DNA from: Vibrionaceae bacterium | GTDB lineage: Bacteria > Pseudomonadota > Gammaproteobacteria > Enterobacterales > Vibrionaceae | Assembly: GCA_018222805.1 (NCBI GenBank) | Contig: JAAEZQ010000009.1 | Span: forward strand, 1-64,000 | Length of the DNA: 64,000 bases | Reading direction: 5' to 3' | Shown here: positions 9,266 to 18,140 of the stretch, piece after piece | How the letters are laid out: every line of letters begins with the position of its first letter | Position numbering within the stretch: position 1 is the first letter of the stretch | Notes under the pieces: generated by a model | Database searches by the model: none | Told to the model about the DNA's origin: nothing | Seen by the model: only the letters and a program-made list of their open reading frames with translations | Translations under genes and position numbers: made by a program

Positions 9266-10339
9266 ATGTTCGAAATGGTAAGTCGTTGGTATCAACGTCG
9301 ATTCTCTGACCCTCATGCAGTGAGCCTGGTAGCGATTTTGCTGTTTGGTTTTATCACTATTTATTTCTTCGGCCATCTCATTGCACCACTATTGGTTGCG
9401 ATTGTACTCGCCTACCTGCTGGAGTGGCCAGTGGTGCAAATGTGCCGCATGGGGATGCCGCGTACACTAGCAGTAATTATTGTATTGCTGATCTTCATTA
9501 GTTTGATGTTGATTGCTTTGTTTGGCTTAGTACCGACTATTTGGACTCAGGTTGGCAACTTAATTAACGATATCCCTAATATGTACAATGGATTACAGAA
9601 GTTCATTGTTACACTTCCAGAGCGCCATCCCGAGCTGGCGAACTTGCAAATCGTAGAAACCATCGTAACAAATGCGAAAAACCAGGCATTAGGGCTTGGG
9701 GAGAGCGTGGTTAAAGGATCTTTGGCTTCTTTAGTCAGTCTCGCGACGTTAGCAGTGTATTTAATTCTGGTTCCTTTGCTGATTTTCTTTTTGCTGAAAG
9801 ACAAAGAGGAGATGCTCGGTATAGCCAGTGGTATTCTGCCTAAAAACCGTAGACTAGCGAATAAAGTTTGGCACGAGATGAACGAACAAATCTCAAACTA
9901 TATTCGCGGTAAAGTGCTCGAAATTCTGATTGTTGGAGGGGTAAGTTATGTCACTTTCGCGATTCTGGATTTACGTTATTCCGCATTGTTAGCCGTCGCG
10001 GTCGGTTTGTCCGTTCTTATCCCATATATTGGTGCAGCGGCGGTCACTGTCCCTGTGGCTATCGTGGGGCTGTTCCAGTGGGGGCTTACACCGCCATTCT
10101 ATTGGTTACTGCTCGCATACGGGATTATCCAGGCGCTGGACGGGAATGTGTTGGTTCCGGTGCTGTTTTCTGAAGCAGTAAACCTTCATCCAGTCGCGAT
10201 CATTATTGCTGTTCTGGTATTTGGCGGACTGTGGGGCTTCTGGGGGGTGTTCTTCGCTATCCCACTGGCAACGTTAGTAAAAGCGGTTTGGAATGCGCTA
10301 CCAAGTACAGAAGACAGTGAACCTGCTGAGCAGGAATAA
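9266..10339 (+). CDS. perM: AI-2E/PerM family inner-membrane permease
   Basis: A 357-residue integral membrane protein with about eight hydrophobic segments, including the family's conserved C-terminal region (PYIGAAAVTVPVAIVG, GIIQALDGNVLVPVLFSEAVNLHPV). It corresponds to E. coli PerM/YfgO, which is also next to bepA. The family includes TqsA-type exporters and sodium/proton antiporters, so the substrate is open. It directly follows the TusA-like gene. Confidence 0.85.
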   Translation: MFEMVSRWYQRRFSDPHAVSLVAILLFGFITIYFFGHLIAPLLVAIVLAYLLEWPVVQMCRMGMPRTLAVIIVLLIFISLMLIALFGLVPTIWTQVGNLINDIPNMYNGLQKFIVTLPERHPELANLQIVETIVTNAKNQALGLGESVVKGSLASLVSLATLAVYLILVPLLIFFLLKDKEEMLGIASGILPKNRRLANKVWHEMNEQISNYIRGKVLEILIVGGVSYVTFAILDLRYSALLAVAVGLSVLIPYIGAAAVTVPVAIVGLFQWGLTPPFYWLLLAYGIIQALDGNVLVPVLFSEAVNLHPVAIIIAVLVFGGLWGFWGVFFAIPLATLVKAVWNALPSTEDSEPAEQE

Positions 10340-10384
10340 CGATACCACTCTTTGAGTGGGTCAATTCTCACTGCCTGCGATAGA

Positions 10385-10414
10385 AAAAAGAAAACCCAGC
10401 ATGTACTGGGCTTT
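10385..10414 (-). terminator. Terminator downstream of bcp (and of convergent perM)
   Basis: On the minus strand AAGCCCAG pairs with CTGGGTTTTC around a six-base loop and is followed by CTTTTTTC. The plus-strand T tract is shorter. Confidence 0.7.
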
Positions 10415-10449
10415 CTTGCATTTTAGGATATCGGTTCAATCAGAAGTTG

Positions 10450-10920
10450 TTACGCGTTTTCGTTGAGATAATTTAAAACCACTTCATGGTGATCTTTGGT
10501 TTTAAACTTATTGAATACGTGCTCAATCACGCCTTCTTCGTTGATAAGAAAGCTGATGCGGTGTAGACCATCGTAGATTTTACCCATGAATTTCTTTTCA
10601 CCCCAAACCCCAAACTGGTCAGCAACCGCGTGGTCTTCGTCAGAAAGTAGCGTGAAATTAAGCTCATCACGTTCGATAAACTTACCCAGGCGCTTAACTG
10701 GGTCGATGCTGACACCAAGAACAACAACGTTGTGCGCGTCGAGTTCTGCTTTAATGTCACGCAGGCCTTTTGCTTGCGTTGTACAGCCCGGAGTCATGGC
10801 TTTCGGGTAAAAGTAGAAAAGTACTTTCTTGCCTTTAAAATCACCAAGTGTCACTGTGTTGCCATCTTGGTCGAGCAAAGAGAAGGCTGGCGCTGGCGAG
10901 CCTGCTGTCAGCGTATTCAT
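10450..10920 (-). CDS. bcp: Thiol peroxidase, PrxQ/Bcp type
   Basis: Thioredoxin-dependent reduction of hydrogen and alkyl peroxides in the cytoplasm. The 156-residue length is normal. The peroxidatic Cys46 is in MTPGCTTQAKG. The position that holds the resolving Cys in E. coli Bcp (five residues later) is Lys51 here, and there is no other Cys, so it must work as a one-Cys enzyme that uses an external thiol. It sits downstream of gcvR on the same strand, 16 bases away, as in E. coli relatives. Confidence 0.92.
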   Translation of the reverse strand: MNTLTAGSPAPAFSLLDQDGNTVTLGDFKGKKVLFYFYPKAMTPGCTTQAKGLRDIKAELDAHNVVVLGVSIDPVKRLGKFIERDELNFTLLSDEDHAVADQFGVWGEKKFMGKIYDGLHRISFLINEEGVIEHVFNKFKTKDHHEVVLNYLNENA

Positions 10921-10936
10921 GTTGATTTCCTTTACT

Positions 10937-11479
10937 TTATAGTGTGTTTTTAATGAAATTCAGAGAACCTTGTACGTTGAGCGACTTACAAAGTTCATCG
11001 AAATCTTCTTGTAATTGCATCAGGTTGCAATCGGTACTAACCGATGCAGTAATAGCGATGTGGAATTGATCAACATCGGCCTGAATTTTTGATTTGCTAA
11101 TGGTTTGTGCGCTCAGCGAGTCCAGTCCGATCTGCTGGTCAGCAAAGAACTGAGTGAATTTCTCAGTGAGACCAGGACGGTCTTCCGACTCGATAAACAC
11201 TTCCATGGTGTAACTGTTGTCGAGTAACTCGTGAGCGGCAGTACGCTTCATTATCGTGATCAGGTCGTGCTCTTGCCCCAGTAAAGGCATCTGTGTTTCG
11301 ACGCGAGTGATATTACTGGTGCTACCTGTCAGCAGCATGATTAGGGTAAATTCATTGCCAAAAATAGCAATTCGGCTATCGACAATATTACAGCCAGCTT
11401 GCGTAACGAGTTTTACGACTTGGTTACAGATGCCTGGACGATCCGTTCCAACTGCTGTAAGTACCAGATGTTGCTTCAT
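10937..11479 (-). CDS. gcvR: Glycine cleavage system repressor-type ACT protein
   Basis: A 180-residue protein with two ACT domains: the first begins VLTAVGTDRPGICNQVV and the second begins TMEVFIESEDRPGLTEKF. In E. coli GcvR binds GcvA and blocks activation of the gcv operon when glycine is low. It has no DNA-binding domain of its own. It is divergent from dapA and upstream of bcp, the usual order. Confidence 0.9.
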   Translation of the reverse strand: MKQHLVLTAVGTDRPGICNQVVKLVTQAGCNIVDSRIAIFGNEFTLIMLLTGSTSNITRVETQMPLLGQEHDLITIMKRTAAHELLDNSYTMEVFIESEDRPGLTEKFTQFFADQQIGLDSLSAQTISKSKIQADVDQFHIAITASVSTDCNLMQLQEDFDELCKSLNVQGSLNFIKNTL

Positions 11480-11863
11480 AAATGAGCTTCTTGTCCTTTG
11501 TTCAATAAAAAGATGTTAGCACAGATACGATAGAGAAAGATCGAGTCAGTCCGCTTTTGTTTACAGCACGGTTTTTTTATTCACTTAAGTCTGACTTGAT
11601 TAAGCGCTTCAGAGAGTATATTTCTGAGCATAGTAAAAATGAGGTCTTTCTTTTGCTCACGCCTTGTTCTTCAAAATTGAATCAGTTAACTAACGCTGTT
11701 ATCCAGTTTTGTAGGAGTCCGGCCAAAGCGAGCATTAAATTTGCTAGATCTCTAACATCTGATAATTATTCACTCATTTGTACTTTGTAAGCGAGTTTAC
11801 GCTCTTGTGTTTTTCAATCGCATTACAGTACCATGCAGAAAGAACTAAATAAGGGAGATAAAC
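11480..11863. other. Divergent intergenic region, gcvR / dapA
   Basis: A stretch of 384 bases, AT-rich, without a supported gene. The open frame at 11557-11790 has no ribosome site or family signature. The only clear element is the dapA ribosome site AAGGGAG at 11850-11856. I see no clear operator, terminator or RNA gene. Confidence 0.5.
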
Positions 11864-12748
11864 ATGTTTTCAGGAAGTATCGTAGCGCTGATTACGCCAT
11901 TCAAAGCGGATGGCGAAGTAGACTTTGATGGTCTGCAAAAGCTAGTGGAATACCATATCGAATCTGGTTCCGATGGTATTGTTGCAGTAGGCACAACCGG
12001 AGAGTCAGCGACACTGACGATTGAAGAGCATGTAAAGGTTGTTAACAAGACGGTAGAGTTTGCCAACGGTCGCATCCCTGTGATAGCTGGTACGGGTGCA
12101 AATGCTACCCACGAAGCAGTGACGTTCAGTAAATTACTGGCGGATTCTGGTATCGCTGGTTTCCTCAGTGTAACGCCTTATTACAACAAACCGACGCAAG
12201 AAGGCCTGTTCCTGCACTATAAAGCTATTTCGGAAGCGAGTGATGTGCCGCTCATTCTTTACAATGTACCGGGTCGTACTGCTGTTGATATGCAGCCAGA
12301 GACAGTGGCACGTCTGTCAAAGCTTGATAATATAGTCGCTCTAAAAGATGCGACAGGCGATTTGGACAGAGTTGCAATTCATCGTGAACTTTGTGGCGAA
12401 GATTTTATCTTACTAAGTGGTGATGATGCGACGGGTCTCGATTTTGTCAAACTTGGCGGCAATGGGGTTATCTCGGTAACCAACAATATTGCAGCAAAAG
12501 AAATGGCAGACATGTTCCATTTGGCAAGTGAAGGTAAGTTCGAGGAAGCAGAAGCGATCAACCAGCGTTTAATGCCTTTGCACAAGAACCTGTTCGTTGA
12601 AGCAAGCCCAATTCCGGTGAAATGGGCAGCTGAAAAGCTGGGTTTGATCGATGATGGTAGCTTACGTCTTCCTCTAACCACGCTTTCTGAAAAATCGCAA
12701 CCGCTTGTGGAACAGGCGTTAACCGACGCCCTTATTTATAAAGATTGA
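11864..12748 (+). CDS. dapA: 4-hydroxy-tetrahydrodipicolinate synthase
   Basis: Condenses pyruvate with aspartate semialdehyde, the first committed step to lysine and diaminopimelate. It has 294 residues. Catalytic features: the GTTGES loop with Thr44 and Thr45, Tyr133 and Arg138 in YNVPGRT, and the Schiff-base Lys161 in [13 protein letters not shown] seven bases before the ATG supports the start. It is followed by bamC, as in most enterobacteria and vibrios. Confidence 0.97.
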   Translation: MFSGSIVALITPFKADGEVDFDGLQKLVEYHIESGSDGIVAVGTTGESATLTIEEHVKVVNKTVEFANGRIPVIAGTGANATHEAVTFSKLLADSGIAGFLSVTPYYNKPTQEGLFLHYKAISEASDVPLILYNVPGRTAVDMQPETVARLSKLDNIVALKDATGDLDRVAIHRELCGEDFILLSGDDATGLDFVKLGGNGVISVTNNIAAKEMADMFHLASEGKFEEAEAINQRLMPLHKNLFVEASPIPVKWAAEKLGLIDDGSLRLPLTTLSEKSQPLVEQALTDALIYKD

Positions 12749-12808
12749 GTTACTAGGATTGACGTTCATACTGGGGGCCAATGCGCCCTCAGTGTTTTAG
12801 GAGTATAA

Positions 12809-13828
12809 ATGAAGCTTTCAAGCCAGTTAGTGTTAAGTTCATTAGCTGTATTCGTATTGACTGCCTGTACAGGTGGTGCCACCCAACGTCGTCAGGCAAA
12901 GGACGATTTCGAGTATTTAAACACCCCAACGCTGGGTGAATGGAATACGCCTCAGGGTGTTCAACCTCAGCTCTATCCAAACTACGAAATCCCTCAGGGT
13001 GCTTATGCTGGTGGTGTGGGTGAAAACGTTGATATTCGTCCACCACAACAAGTGCTAGAACTGATTCCTGGTGCTCGCTTGGATCGCAGTCAAGATGGTG
13101 AAGTGACGCTGTGGTTGCTCCGTAAAGACGAGTTGAATAAGGTTTGGCAAACGGTACAAGGTATGGTTGAAGCCAGAAAGATTCCGGTTGAGAACCAAAC
13201 GGATTCGCGTATCGAAACGGGTTGGGTAACTTGGGATTCTCCTGATGAAGATATGGAGATTGGCAGCAGATACGAGATTTTGCGTACACAAGCCGATGGT
13301 CGTTATGGATTTAAAGTTGGTCTTATCGACTGGCGTGAAGGTGGCCAAATTAAAGACGTCACTCCAACAAACCGTGAACGTTACAATGTGTTCATGACTA
13401 ACCTGGTTACCGCTCGCTACGATCAACAAGTCCGTGAAGATGCGCTGCGTAACGCTCAGGAGCTGGTAAAACAGATTCCGGTTACTATGGGCACAGACCG
13501 AAGTGGGCTTCCTGTCATCATCGCTCGTGCTCAATATGATGTACTGTGGCCGCGTCTACCAATGATTCTTCCTAAGATGGGTTTCACTATTGAGGATCGA
13601 ACTCGATCTCAAGGTACAGTAGAAGCGAGATACGCATCACCAGGTGATGAGTTCTGGAATGATATTGGCGTTAAGCCTGTTGACCTAAAGACGGGTAAGT
13701 ACACCTTCCTATTTGGCGACTTGGGTAACCGAACGTCAATTAACATCACAGACTCTTCAGGTAAGCCTGTTGAAGAGGAATTCCTTAAATCACTGGCGCC
13801 AGTTCTGGCAGAAGTTGTGAAGCAGTGA
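12809..13828 (+). CDS. bamC: Outer-membrane assembly lipoprotein BamC
   Basis: Lipoprotein subunit of the BAM complex. The signal peptide ends in the lipobox LTAC, with the acylated residue at Cys20. After a flexible stretch there are two helix-grip domains (about residues 90-210 and 220-335). At 339 residues it matches the family. It lies 60 bases after dapA without an intervening terminator, so it is probably co-transcribed. Confidence 0.93.
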   Translation: MKLSSQLVLSSLAVFVLTACTGGATQRRQAKDDFEYLNTPTLGEWNTPQGVQPQLYPNYEIPQGAYAGGVGENVDIRPPQQVLELIPGARLDRSQDGEVTLWLLRKDELNKVWQTVQGMVEARKIPVENQTDSRIETGWVTWDSPDEDMEIGSRYEILRTQADGRYGFKVGLIDWREGGQIKDVTPTNRERYNVFMTNLVTARYDQQVREDALRNAQELVKQIPVTMGTDRSGLPVIIARAQYDVLWPRLPMILPKMGFTIEDRTRSQGTVEARYASPGDEFWNDIGVKPVDLKTGKYTFLFGDLGNRTSINITDSSGKPVEEEFLKSLAPVLAEVVKQ

Positions 13829-13845
13829 TTGATCAGCACATAGAT

Positions 13846-13872
13846 AAAAGGGACCGTTTGGTCCCTTTTTTA
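13846..13872. terminator. Terminator after bamC, bidirectional
   Basis: AAAAGGGACC pairs with GGTCCCTTTT around a GTTT loop, with a seven-T tail on the plus strand and an A run on the other side. It also ends the convergent DUF2897 operon. Confidence 0.9.
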
Positions 13873-13882
13873 TTGGTATTCA

Positions 13883-14086
13883 TTAACGAGAACCGTCGTC
13901 TTTCTTATCTTTATCCCCATTGCGTTCCTGATCGAGCTCGTTCAATTTATCCAAATCGTTCTTGCGACCTTTGTCCATTCGGTTGAACTTCATTTTTGCT
14001 GTGTACTTCAGAGCGGCAATGTTCCCGATGACCACACTCAAGACCACAATGATGATAACCCAAGGGTTGGTAAGAAATTCGATCAT
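13883..14086 (-). CDS. DUF2897 small membrane protein
   Basis: A 67-residue protein with one N-terminal membrane segment (about residues 8-27) and a very charged tail rich in Lys, Asp and Asn. It fits the DUF2897 family, of unknown function. The ATG overlaps the stop of the M15 peptidase gene by four bases, so it is translationally coupled and last in the yffB-dapE-M15-DUF2897 run. Confidence 0.75.
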   Translation of the reverse strand: MIEFLTNPWVIIIVVLSVVIGNIAALKYTAKMKFNRMDKGRKNDLDKLNELDQERNGDKDKKDDGSR

Positions 14087-14784
14087 AACGCCTCCGGCGG
14101 TGGGGTGATATTGCGAATAAAGGTAGATAAGATGTTATCTAAATTATTTAGTATCGATTCTAACCCTGCAATGTTGTGCTTTTGATTTTGCTTGATCAGT
14201 TCACTTTTCAGCAGCTCTGGCGTGATTTGCGAGCAACATTGTTGACCGACTACCTTATGGCTAATGTGCCATGGTTCAATCGCGACGCCACCAAGATCGT
14301 CTTTATATGGGAAGAAAAACCCAAACTCATCGAGGTTCGCTTTCAACCATAGATAGAACTCATGTTGGTGGCCTTGCAGGTACTCCCATGGTTCCAGTTG
14401 CAGAGCCGTTCCTTTAGGTAACAAGTTACGAGCATAGACATCAAAATCAGACCCCCAGTGGTGACGACTTCCTCCCGGTAGGGCTGACCATCGCAAAATC
14501 GCCATGAGCTTCTCTTCATTACTTAAAGCAGACTTTTTCAGTGGCTTCGAGTCTGAATCAAGAATTGGCAATGGTCCGGCAAATTTCCCGTTCCAGATTT
14601 CGCGCTGGCGTGAAAAATCGCGAAAACCGCTGGCAATCTCCATTTTAAACCCGGCTCCAGTCGCGGCCTCAATCATTCTGATCAGGTCTGGAGCCACTTC
14701 TGGATGAAGCAAAAAGGCTTTCTGACCAACCATGGTTGATTGAAGATGAGAATCGGTGGTGCCTGTGAGTTGCGATGGTGTCAT
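14083..14784 (-). CDS. M15 family D-Ala-D-Ala carboxypeptidase-like protein (VanY type)
   Basis: A 233-residue protein with the M15B zinc site: SRHHWGSDFDVY supplies a His and an Asp, and EPWHISH supplies the second His. The FKMEIASGFRDFSRQ segment is also typical. No signal peptide is obvious, which is odd for a peptidoglycan-trimming enzyme, so its location is uncertain. It lies 32 bases downstream of dapE, which makes the diaminopimelate used in peptidoglycan. Confidence 0.85.
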   Translation of the reverse strand: MTPSQLTGTTDSHLQSTMVGQKAFLLHPEVAPDLIRMIEAATGAGFKMEIASGFRDFSRQREIWNGKFAGPLPILDSDSKPLKKSALSNEEKLMAILRWSALPGGSRHHWGSDFDVYARNLLPKGTALQLEPWEYLQGHQHEFYLWLKANLDEFGFFFPYKDDLGGVAIEPWHISHKVVGQQCCSQITPELLKSELIKQNQKHNIAGLESILNNLDNILSTFIRNITPPPEAL

Positions 14785-14816
14785 GTTGTTCTCGTTAATT
14801 GGCTTCCTGCGAACGA

Positions 14817-15953
14817 TTATTTCGCCAATAAATGCTTAAGCGTGTTTTGGTACATGTCCGTCAACTTCTCTAAGTCGTCAACTTTTACGCATTCGTTCAC
14901 TTTATGAATGGTTGCATTTACTGGCCCAAGTTCCACTACCTGTCCACCCATTCGAGCAATAAAACGACCATCCGAAGTACCACCAGTTGTTAGCAGCGCT
15001 GGTTTGGTGTGGTTTACTTCATCAACTGCAGCCACAACGGCATCGAGCAACGCGCCGGTATCGGTTAGGAACGGGTCACCGTTGAATGTCCAGTCTAGCT
15101 CGTAGTTCAGGTCATACTTGTTCAGTGTATCAGTGATACGTTCAACGATGATTTCATTGTTAAGCTCGGTGCTGAAACGCAGGTTAAACTGAACGTTGAA
15201 TTCACCCGGAATAACGTTTGAAGCCCCAGTACCTGCCGATACGTTTGGAATCTGGAAACTAGTTGGTGGGAAGTAGTCGTTGCCCTTGTCCCATTCCGTT
15301 GTCGCTAATTCGTGAATCGCTAACAGAGAAGAATGAACAGGGTTATTGGCTAAATGAGGGTAGGCCACGTGTCCCTGAGTACCTTTTACAGTCAGATCAC
15401 CAGTGATTGAACCGCGGCGACCGTTTTTCACCACATCTCCCACTATCTCGGTACTTGAAGGTTCACCAACGATACACATATCGATGTTTTCACCGCGTTC
15501 CATCAGGGTTTCTACTACACGCACTGTACCGTTGATGAAAGGACCTTCTTCATCTGAAGTAATCAAAAAGCCGATAGAGCCCTTATGATCCGGGTTGTCT
15601 GCAATAAAACGTTCAACGGCCACAATCATCGCAGCGAGAGAGCCTTTCATATCAGCCGCCCCGCGACCGTGTAGGTAACCATCGACTATTGTTGGCTCAA
15701 ATGGATGTGTATCCCAATGTTCAAGCTTACCCGCAGGTACAACGTCAGTGTGGCCTGCAAAGGCAAATAACGGTGCTTCGGTGCCGCGGCGAGCCCAGAA
15801 GTTAGTGGTATCTTCAAATACCATGACTTCGATTTCAAAACCAAGCGCTTTTAGTCGCTCGATCATTAAGTCCTGGCAGCCCGCGTCTTCAGGCGTTACG
15901 GATTGTCTGCTGATTAGGTCTTTCGCAAGAGCCAGTACTGGACTGTCTGTCAT
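14817..15953 (-). CDS. dapE: Succinyl-diaminopimelate desuccinylase
   Basis: Releases LL-diaminopimelate in the lysine/peptidoglycan pathway. M20 di-zinc enzyme of 378 residues. Metal and catalytic residues: His68 and Asp70 in GHTDVVPAG, Asp101 in GRGAADMKG, and Glu135/Glu136 in SDEEGP. The C-terminal His is in NATIHKVNE. It lies 18 bases after the yffB gene, matching the E. coli yffB-dapE pair. Confidence 0.97.
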   Translation of the reverse strand: MTDSPVLALAKDLISRQSVTPEDAGCQDLMIERLKALGFEIEVMVFEDTTNFWARRGTEAPLFAFAGHTDVVPAGKLEHWDTHPFEPTIVDGYLHGRGAADMKGSLAAMIVAVERFIADNPDHKGSIGFLITSDEEGPFINGTVRVVETLMERGENIDMCIVGEPSSTEIVGDVVKNGRRGSITGDLTVKGTQGHVAYPHLANNPVHSSLLAIHELATTEWDKGNDYFPPTSFQIPNVSAGTGASNVIPGEFNVQFNLRFSTELNNEIIVERITDTLNKYDLNYELDWTFNGDPFLTDTGALLDAVVAAVDEVNHTKPALLTTGGTSDGRFIARMGGQVVELGPVNATIHKVNECVKVDDLEKLTDMYQNTLKHLLAK

Positions 15954-15971
15954 CCTTGAGTGTTCCTTAAT

Positions 15972-16322
15972 TTATGAGTTAAAAATCGTTGAGTATTGAT
16001 CAGCTTTAAAACCAATATGGAGTTGATCATTCACTTTTAGAATTGGGCGTTTAATCATCGCTGGGTTTTCCACCAGCAGCTTGATAGCATTCTCTTCATT
16101 CAGAGAGTCTTTCTGTTCCTGAGTCAACTGTCGGTAAGTGGTACCACGTTTGTTGAGCACGATTTCCCAGCCTAGCGCGTCACAAAACTCTGTTACTAAT
16201 GCCGCATCTACGCCTTGTTTACGGTAGTCATGAAACTCATACGCGATATCTTCCGCTTCTAACCATTTCTTGGCTTTTTTAATTGTGTCGCAGTTTGGGA
16301 TACCGAACATGGTAATCGTCAT
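15972..16322 (-). CDS. yffB: ArsC/Spx-family reductase YffB
   Basis: A 116-residue thioredoxin-fold protein. GIPNCDTIKKAKKW carries a single N-terminal Cys11, and the C-terminal KRPILKVNDQLHIGFK segment is typical of YffB. The family is ArsC-like, but arsenate activity is doubtful and E. coli YffB may act on glutathione adducts. AGGAA upstream supports the start. It is the first gene of the dapE operon. Confidence 0.85.
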   Translation of the reverse strand: MTITMFGIPNCDTIKKAKKWLEAEDIAYEFHDYRKQGVDAALVTEFCDALGWEIVLNKRGTTYRQLTQEQKDSLNEENAIKLLVENPAMIKRPILKVNDQLHIGFKADQYSTIFNS

Positions 16323-16652
16323 AGTTGTTTCCTTTTCTCTCTTTACTTTGTTCTATGCACAGAAGCTGTCATTCTCTGGTACTCAATCTATGTTGAGCTG
16401 TTTACCGCATCCTACCAAGAAGCAGTCAAACTGACAAAATGCGATAGAAAATAATTCATGACCTCGAACCAATCCAAATTGCCGAGCTGTAAACGTAGAT
16501 AATTTACAGAATGAGTGTAGATGAGAATAAACTTGTAGGAATTTGAGTAAAAAGACACCAAAAAAGGTTGGATAAGTCGAGTTATTGATCAAACGCAACA
16601 TCTCTCTGTGCAAAAACGAAATAATGATTCAGCACAAGTTTAGGAGGTGTCA
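16323..16652. other. Divergent intergenic region, yffB / winged-helix gene
   Basis: About 330 bases between divergent genes. The minus-strand open frame at 16383-16613 has no family signature and I do not accept it. The strong ribosome site AGGAGG at 16642-16647 belongs to the next gene. No clear operator or RNA gene seen. Confidence 0.5.
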
Positions 16653-16940
16653 ATGGAGTTGAGTCCTGTTTTTGCAAGGCGGTTATATTTGGCCTTGTTG
16701 GTCGAAAGCCTGGAAAGGCCAAATGTACCAAAATTAATCGAACAAACGGGTTGGCCTCGACGTACGATTCAAGATGTACTCAAGGCATTACCGGGTATCG
16801 GCATCGAGCTCATATTTGTTCAAGATGGTCGACGTCATAATGATGGCTATTACCAACTTTCGGATTGGGGACCTTTTGATAGTCAGTGGGTTCTGGAGCG
16901 AGAGCGTGATATCGCTAGTAGCCTTGGATTTCGTGCATAA
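16653..16940 (+). CDS. Small winged helix-turn-helix protein
   Basis: A 95-residue cytoplasmic protein. Residues 8-50 read as a helix-turn-helix (VPKLIEQTGWPRRTIQDVLKA), followed by a wing-like segment (GIELIFVQDGRRHNDGYYQL). It resembles the small winged-helix proteins of vibrios and Shewanella (possibly Pfam HTH_43). The start ATG is five bases after a perfect AGGAGG, implying strong translation. Targets are unknown, and it is monocistronic with its own terminator. Confidence 0.7.
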   Translation: MELSPVFARRLYLALLVESLERPNVPKLIEQTGWPRRTIQDVLKALPGIGIELIFVQDGRRHNDGYYQLSDWGPFDSQWVLERERDIASSLGFRA

Positions 16941-16963
16941 GCCAGCAATCGCTGGCTTTTTTC
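16941..16963 (+). terminator. Terminator after the winged-helix gene
   Basis: GCCAGC pairs with GCTGGC around an AATC loop and runs into six T residues. It begins directly after the stop codon. Confidence 0.9.
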
Positions 16964-17029
16964 TTTTCAGGTAGGTGAGAAATAGCTTAATAGACTGAAT
17001 GGATCACTTGCAGCCTCAGGCTATGCAAA

Positions 17030-17386
17030 TTATTTCCCCATGAAAATAGTGGCTGCGAAGCCAATCCAGCTAAGAACTAGGAGTACCCATGGTAGCGCTG
17101 ATGATTTCGACGTATTGGATTCTACCGTAGTCTGAGGCTCTTGTTGCGGCTGCTCTTCAACCTGGCGTTGTTTCTCTCTTTGTTGTTTCTTTTTGGCTTT
17201 GTCTGCTTGTCGGCTTCGTTCTTTTTGTTGCTTTTTATATAGCGCGATGCCTTTCTCGATACCTTGAGCAATCAGTTTGGTTTGTTCCTTCGTTTGCCCT
17301 GGTTTCTGAGTGGCCTTGGCAATGCTCATTGCTTCGTTCTGAGTTTCTTGGGAGGGGATGGGAACTGCTGTATTTTTCTTTCTCAT
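17030..17386 (-). CDS. DUF2956 domain-containing protein
   Basis: A 118-residue protein. The N-terminal half (SQETQNEAMSIAKATQKPGQ) is the DUF2956 core. The middle is a highly charged Lys/Gln/Arg-rich helix (about residues 50-85), and the C-terminus has one membrane segment (about 98-115). It looks like a tail-anchored inner-membrane protein of unknown role. Confidence 0.75.
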   Translation of the reverse strand: MRKKNTAVPIPSQETQNEAMSIAKATQKPGQTKEQTKLIAQGIEKGIALYKKQQKERSRQADKAKKKQQREKQRQVEEQPQQEPQTTVESNTSKSSALPWVLLVLSWIGFAATIFMGK

Positions 17387-17606
17387 GTTTTTATTTACTC
17401 GGCGCTAGGAGCCTGCATCTTGAAATTACTTAAGCCTAGTCTACTCGCCAAGCGGAGTGAAATGAACCGCCTAACGCAAGTTCTGAACAAGCTTTCACTT
17501 ATTTTTAAGAGGTGGAGATACTTTATTGGTCCTATAGGGACTTGCGTTGCAGTTTCTCTGCGATCAGGTAAAGTGATCACAGTAAGTTATTAAAGAAGAA
17601 GATATT

Positions 17607-18083
17607 GTGCGCTACGCATTTGATCAATATGACGCTCATGGGTTTTTAAAAGCGCCTATTTTTGTTTGGCTAGGGTGGTTGTTTCTTGCCCGATCTTGGG
17701 TGGTGTTTGCCATGGCAGGTGTAAGCCGGGAAAGTGGAAGTAAACTGCTGTCGATTGTCTATCCAGACTCGAGCACATTATATTTAGGCTTATCGATGGG
17801 TATTCCCAGTCTTTTGATGATGTGGTTGATGGGTTTACGCCAACCTGATCGAAAATGGGTAAATAAAATAATGAGCTACGGGCGAGAGATGACTTTGATC
17901 TTGTGCGGTATTCAACTGGCTCAGACTTTGTATCATGTGTATCTAGAGCGTGGTGTATTCAACTGGGCAAATGCGCTGACCATCACCTTACTAACCTGGT
18001 TTATGATCTACTTTCTGAACGGAAGGTGGGTAAAAGACTGTTTTCATGTGCCACAATTCGAGCACAATAAAGAACAGCATTAG
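17607..18083 (+). CDS. DUF2919 inner-membrane protein (YfeZ-like)
   Basis: A 158-residue protein with about four membrane segments and the family opening YDAHGFLKAP. It uses a GTG start preceded by AAGAAGAAG. In E. coli yfeZ is close to yfeX, and here the next gene downstream is the yfeX homolog, so the linkage is conserved. Function unknown. The 220 bases upstream show nothing I can name. Confidence 0.75.
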   Translation: MRYAFDQYDAHGFLKAPIFVWLGWLFLARSWVVFAMAGVSRESGSKLLSIVYPDSSTLYLGLSMGIPSLLMMWLMGLRQPDRKWVNKIMSYGREMTLILCGIQLAQTLYHVYLERGVFNWANALTITLLTWFMIYFLNGRWVKDCFHVPQFEHNKEQH

Positions 18084-18140
18084 AAGGATTAGAAAAATCA
18101 ATAAGTTCCCGCGCAGGGGCAAAGTATAGAGGAAACCTCA

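Noticed and set aside
11557..11790. 77-codon frame in the gcvR-dapA gap
   Set aside because: No ribosome site and no family signature; likely chance.
12789..13289. 166-codon open frame antisense to bamC
   Set aside because: Fully explained by bamC on the other strand; the translation resembles no family.
16383..16613. 76-codon minus-strand frame in the yffB / winged-helix gap
   Set aside because: No ribosome site, composition of random AT-rich DNA, no recognisable domain.
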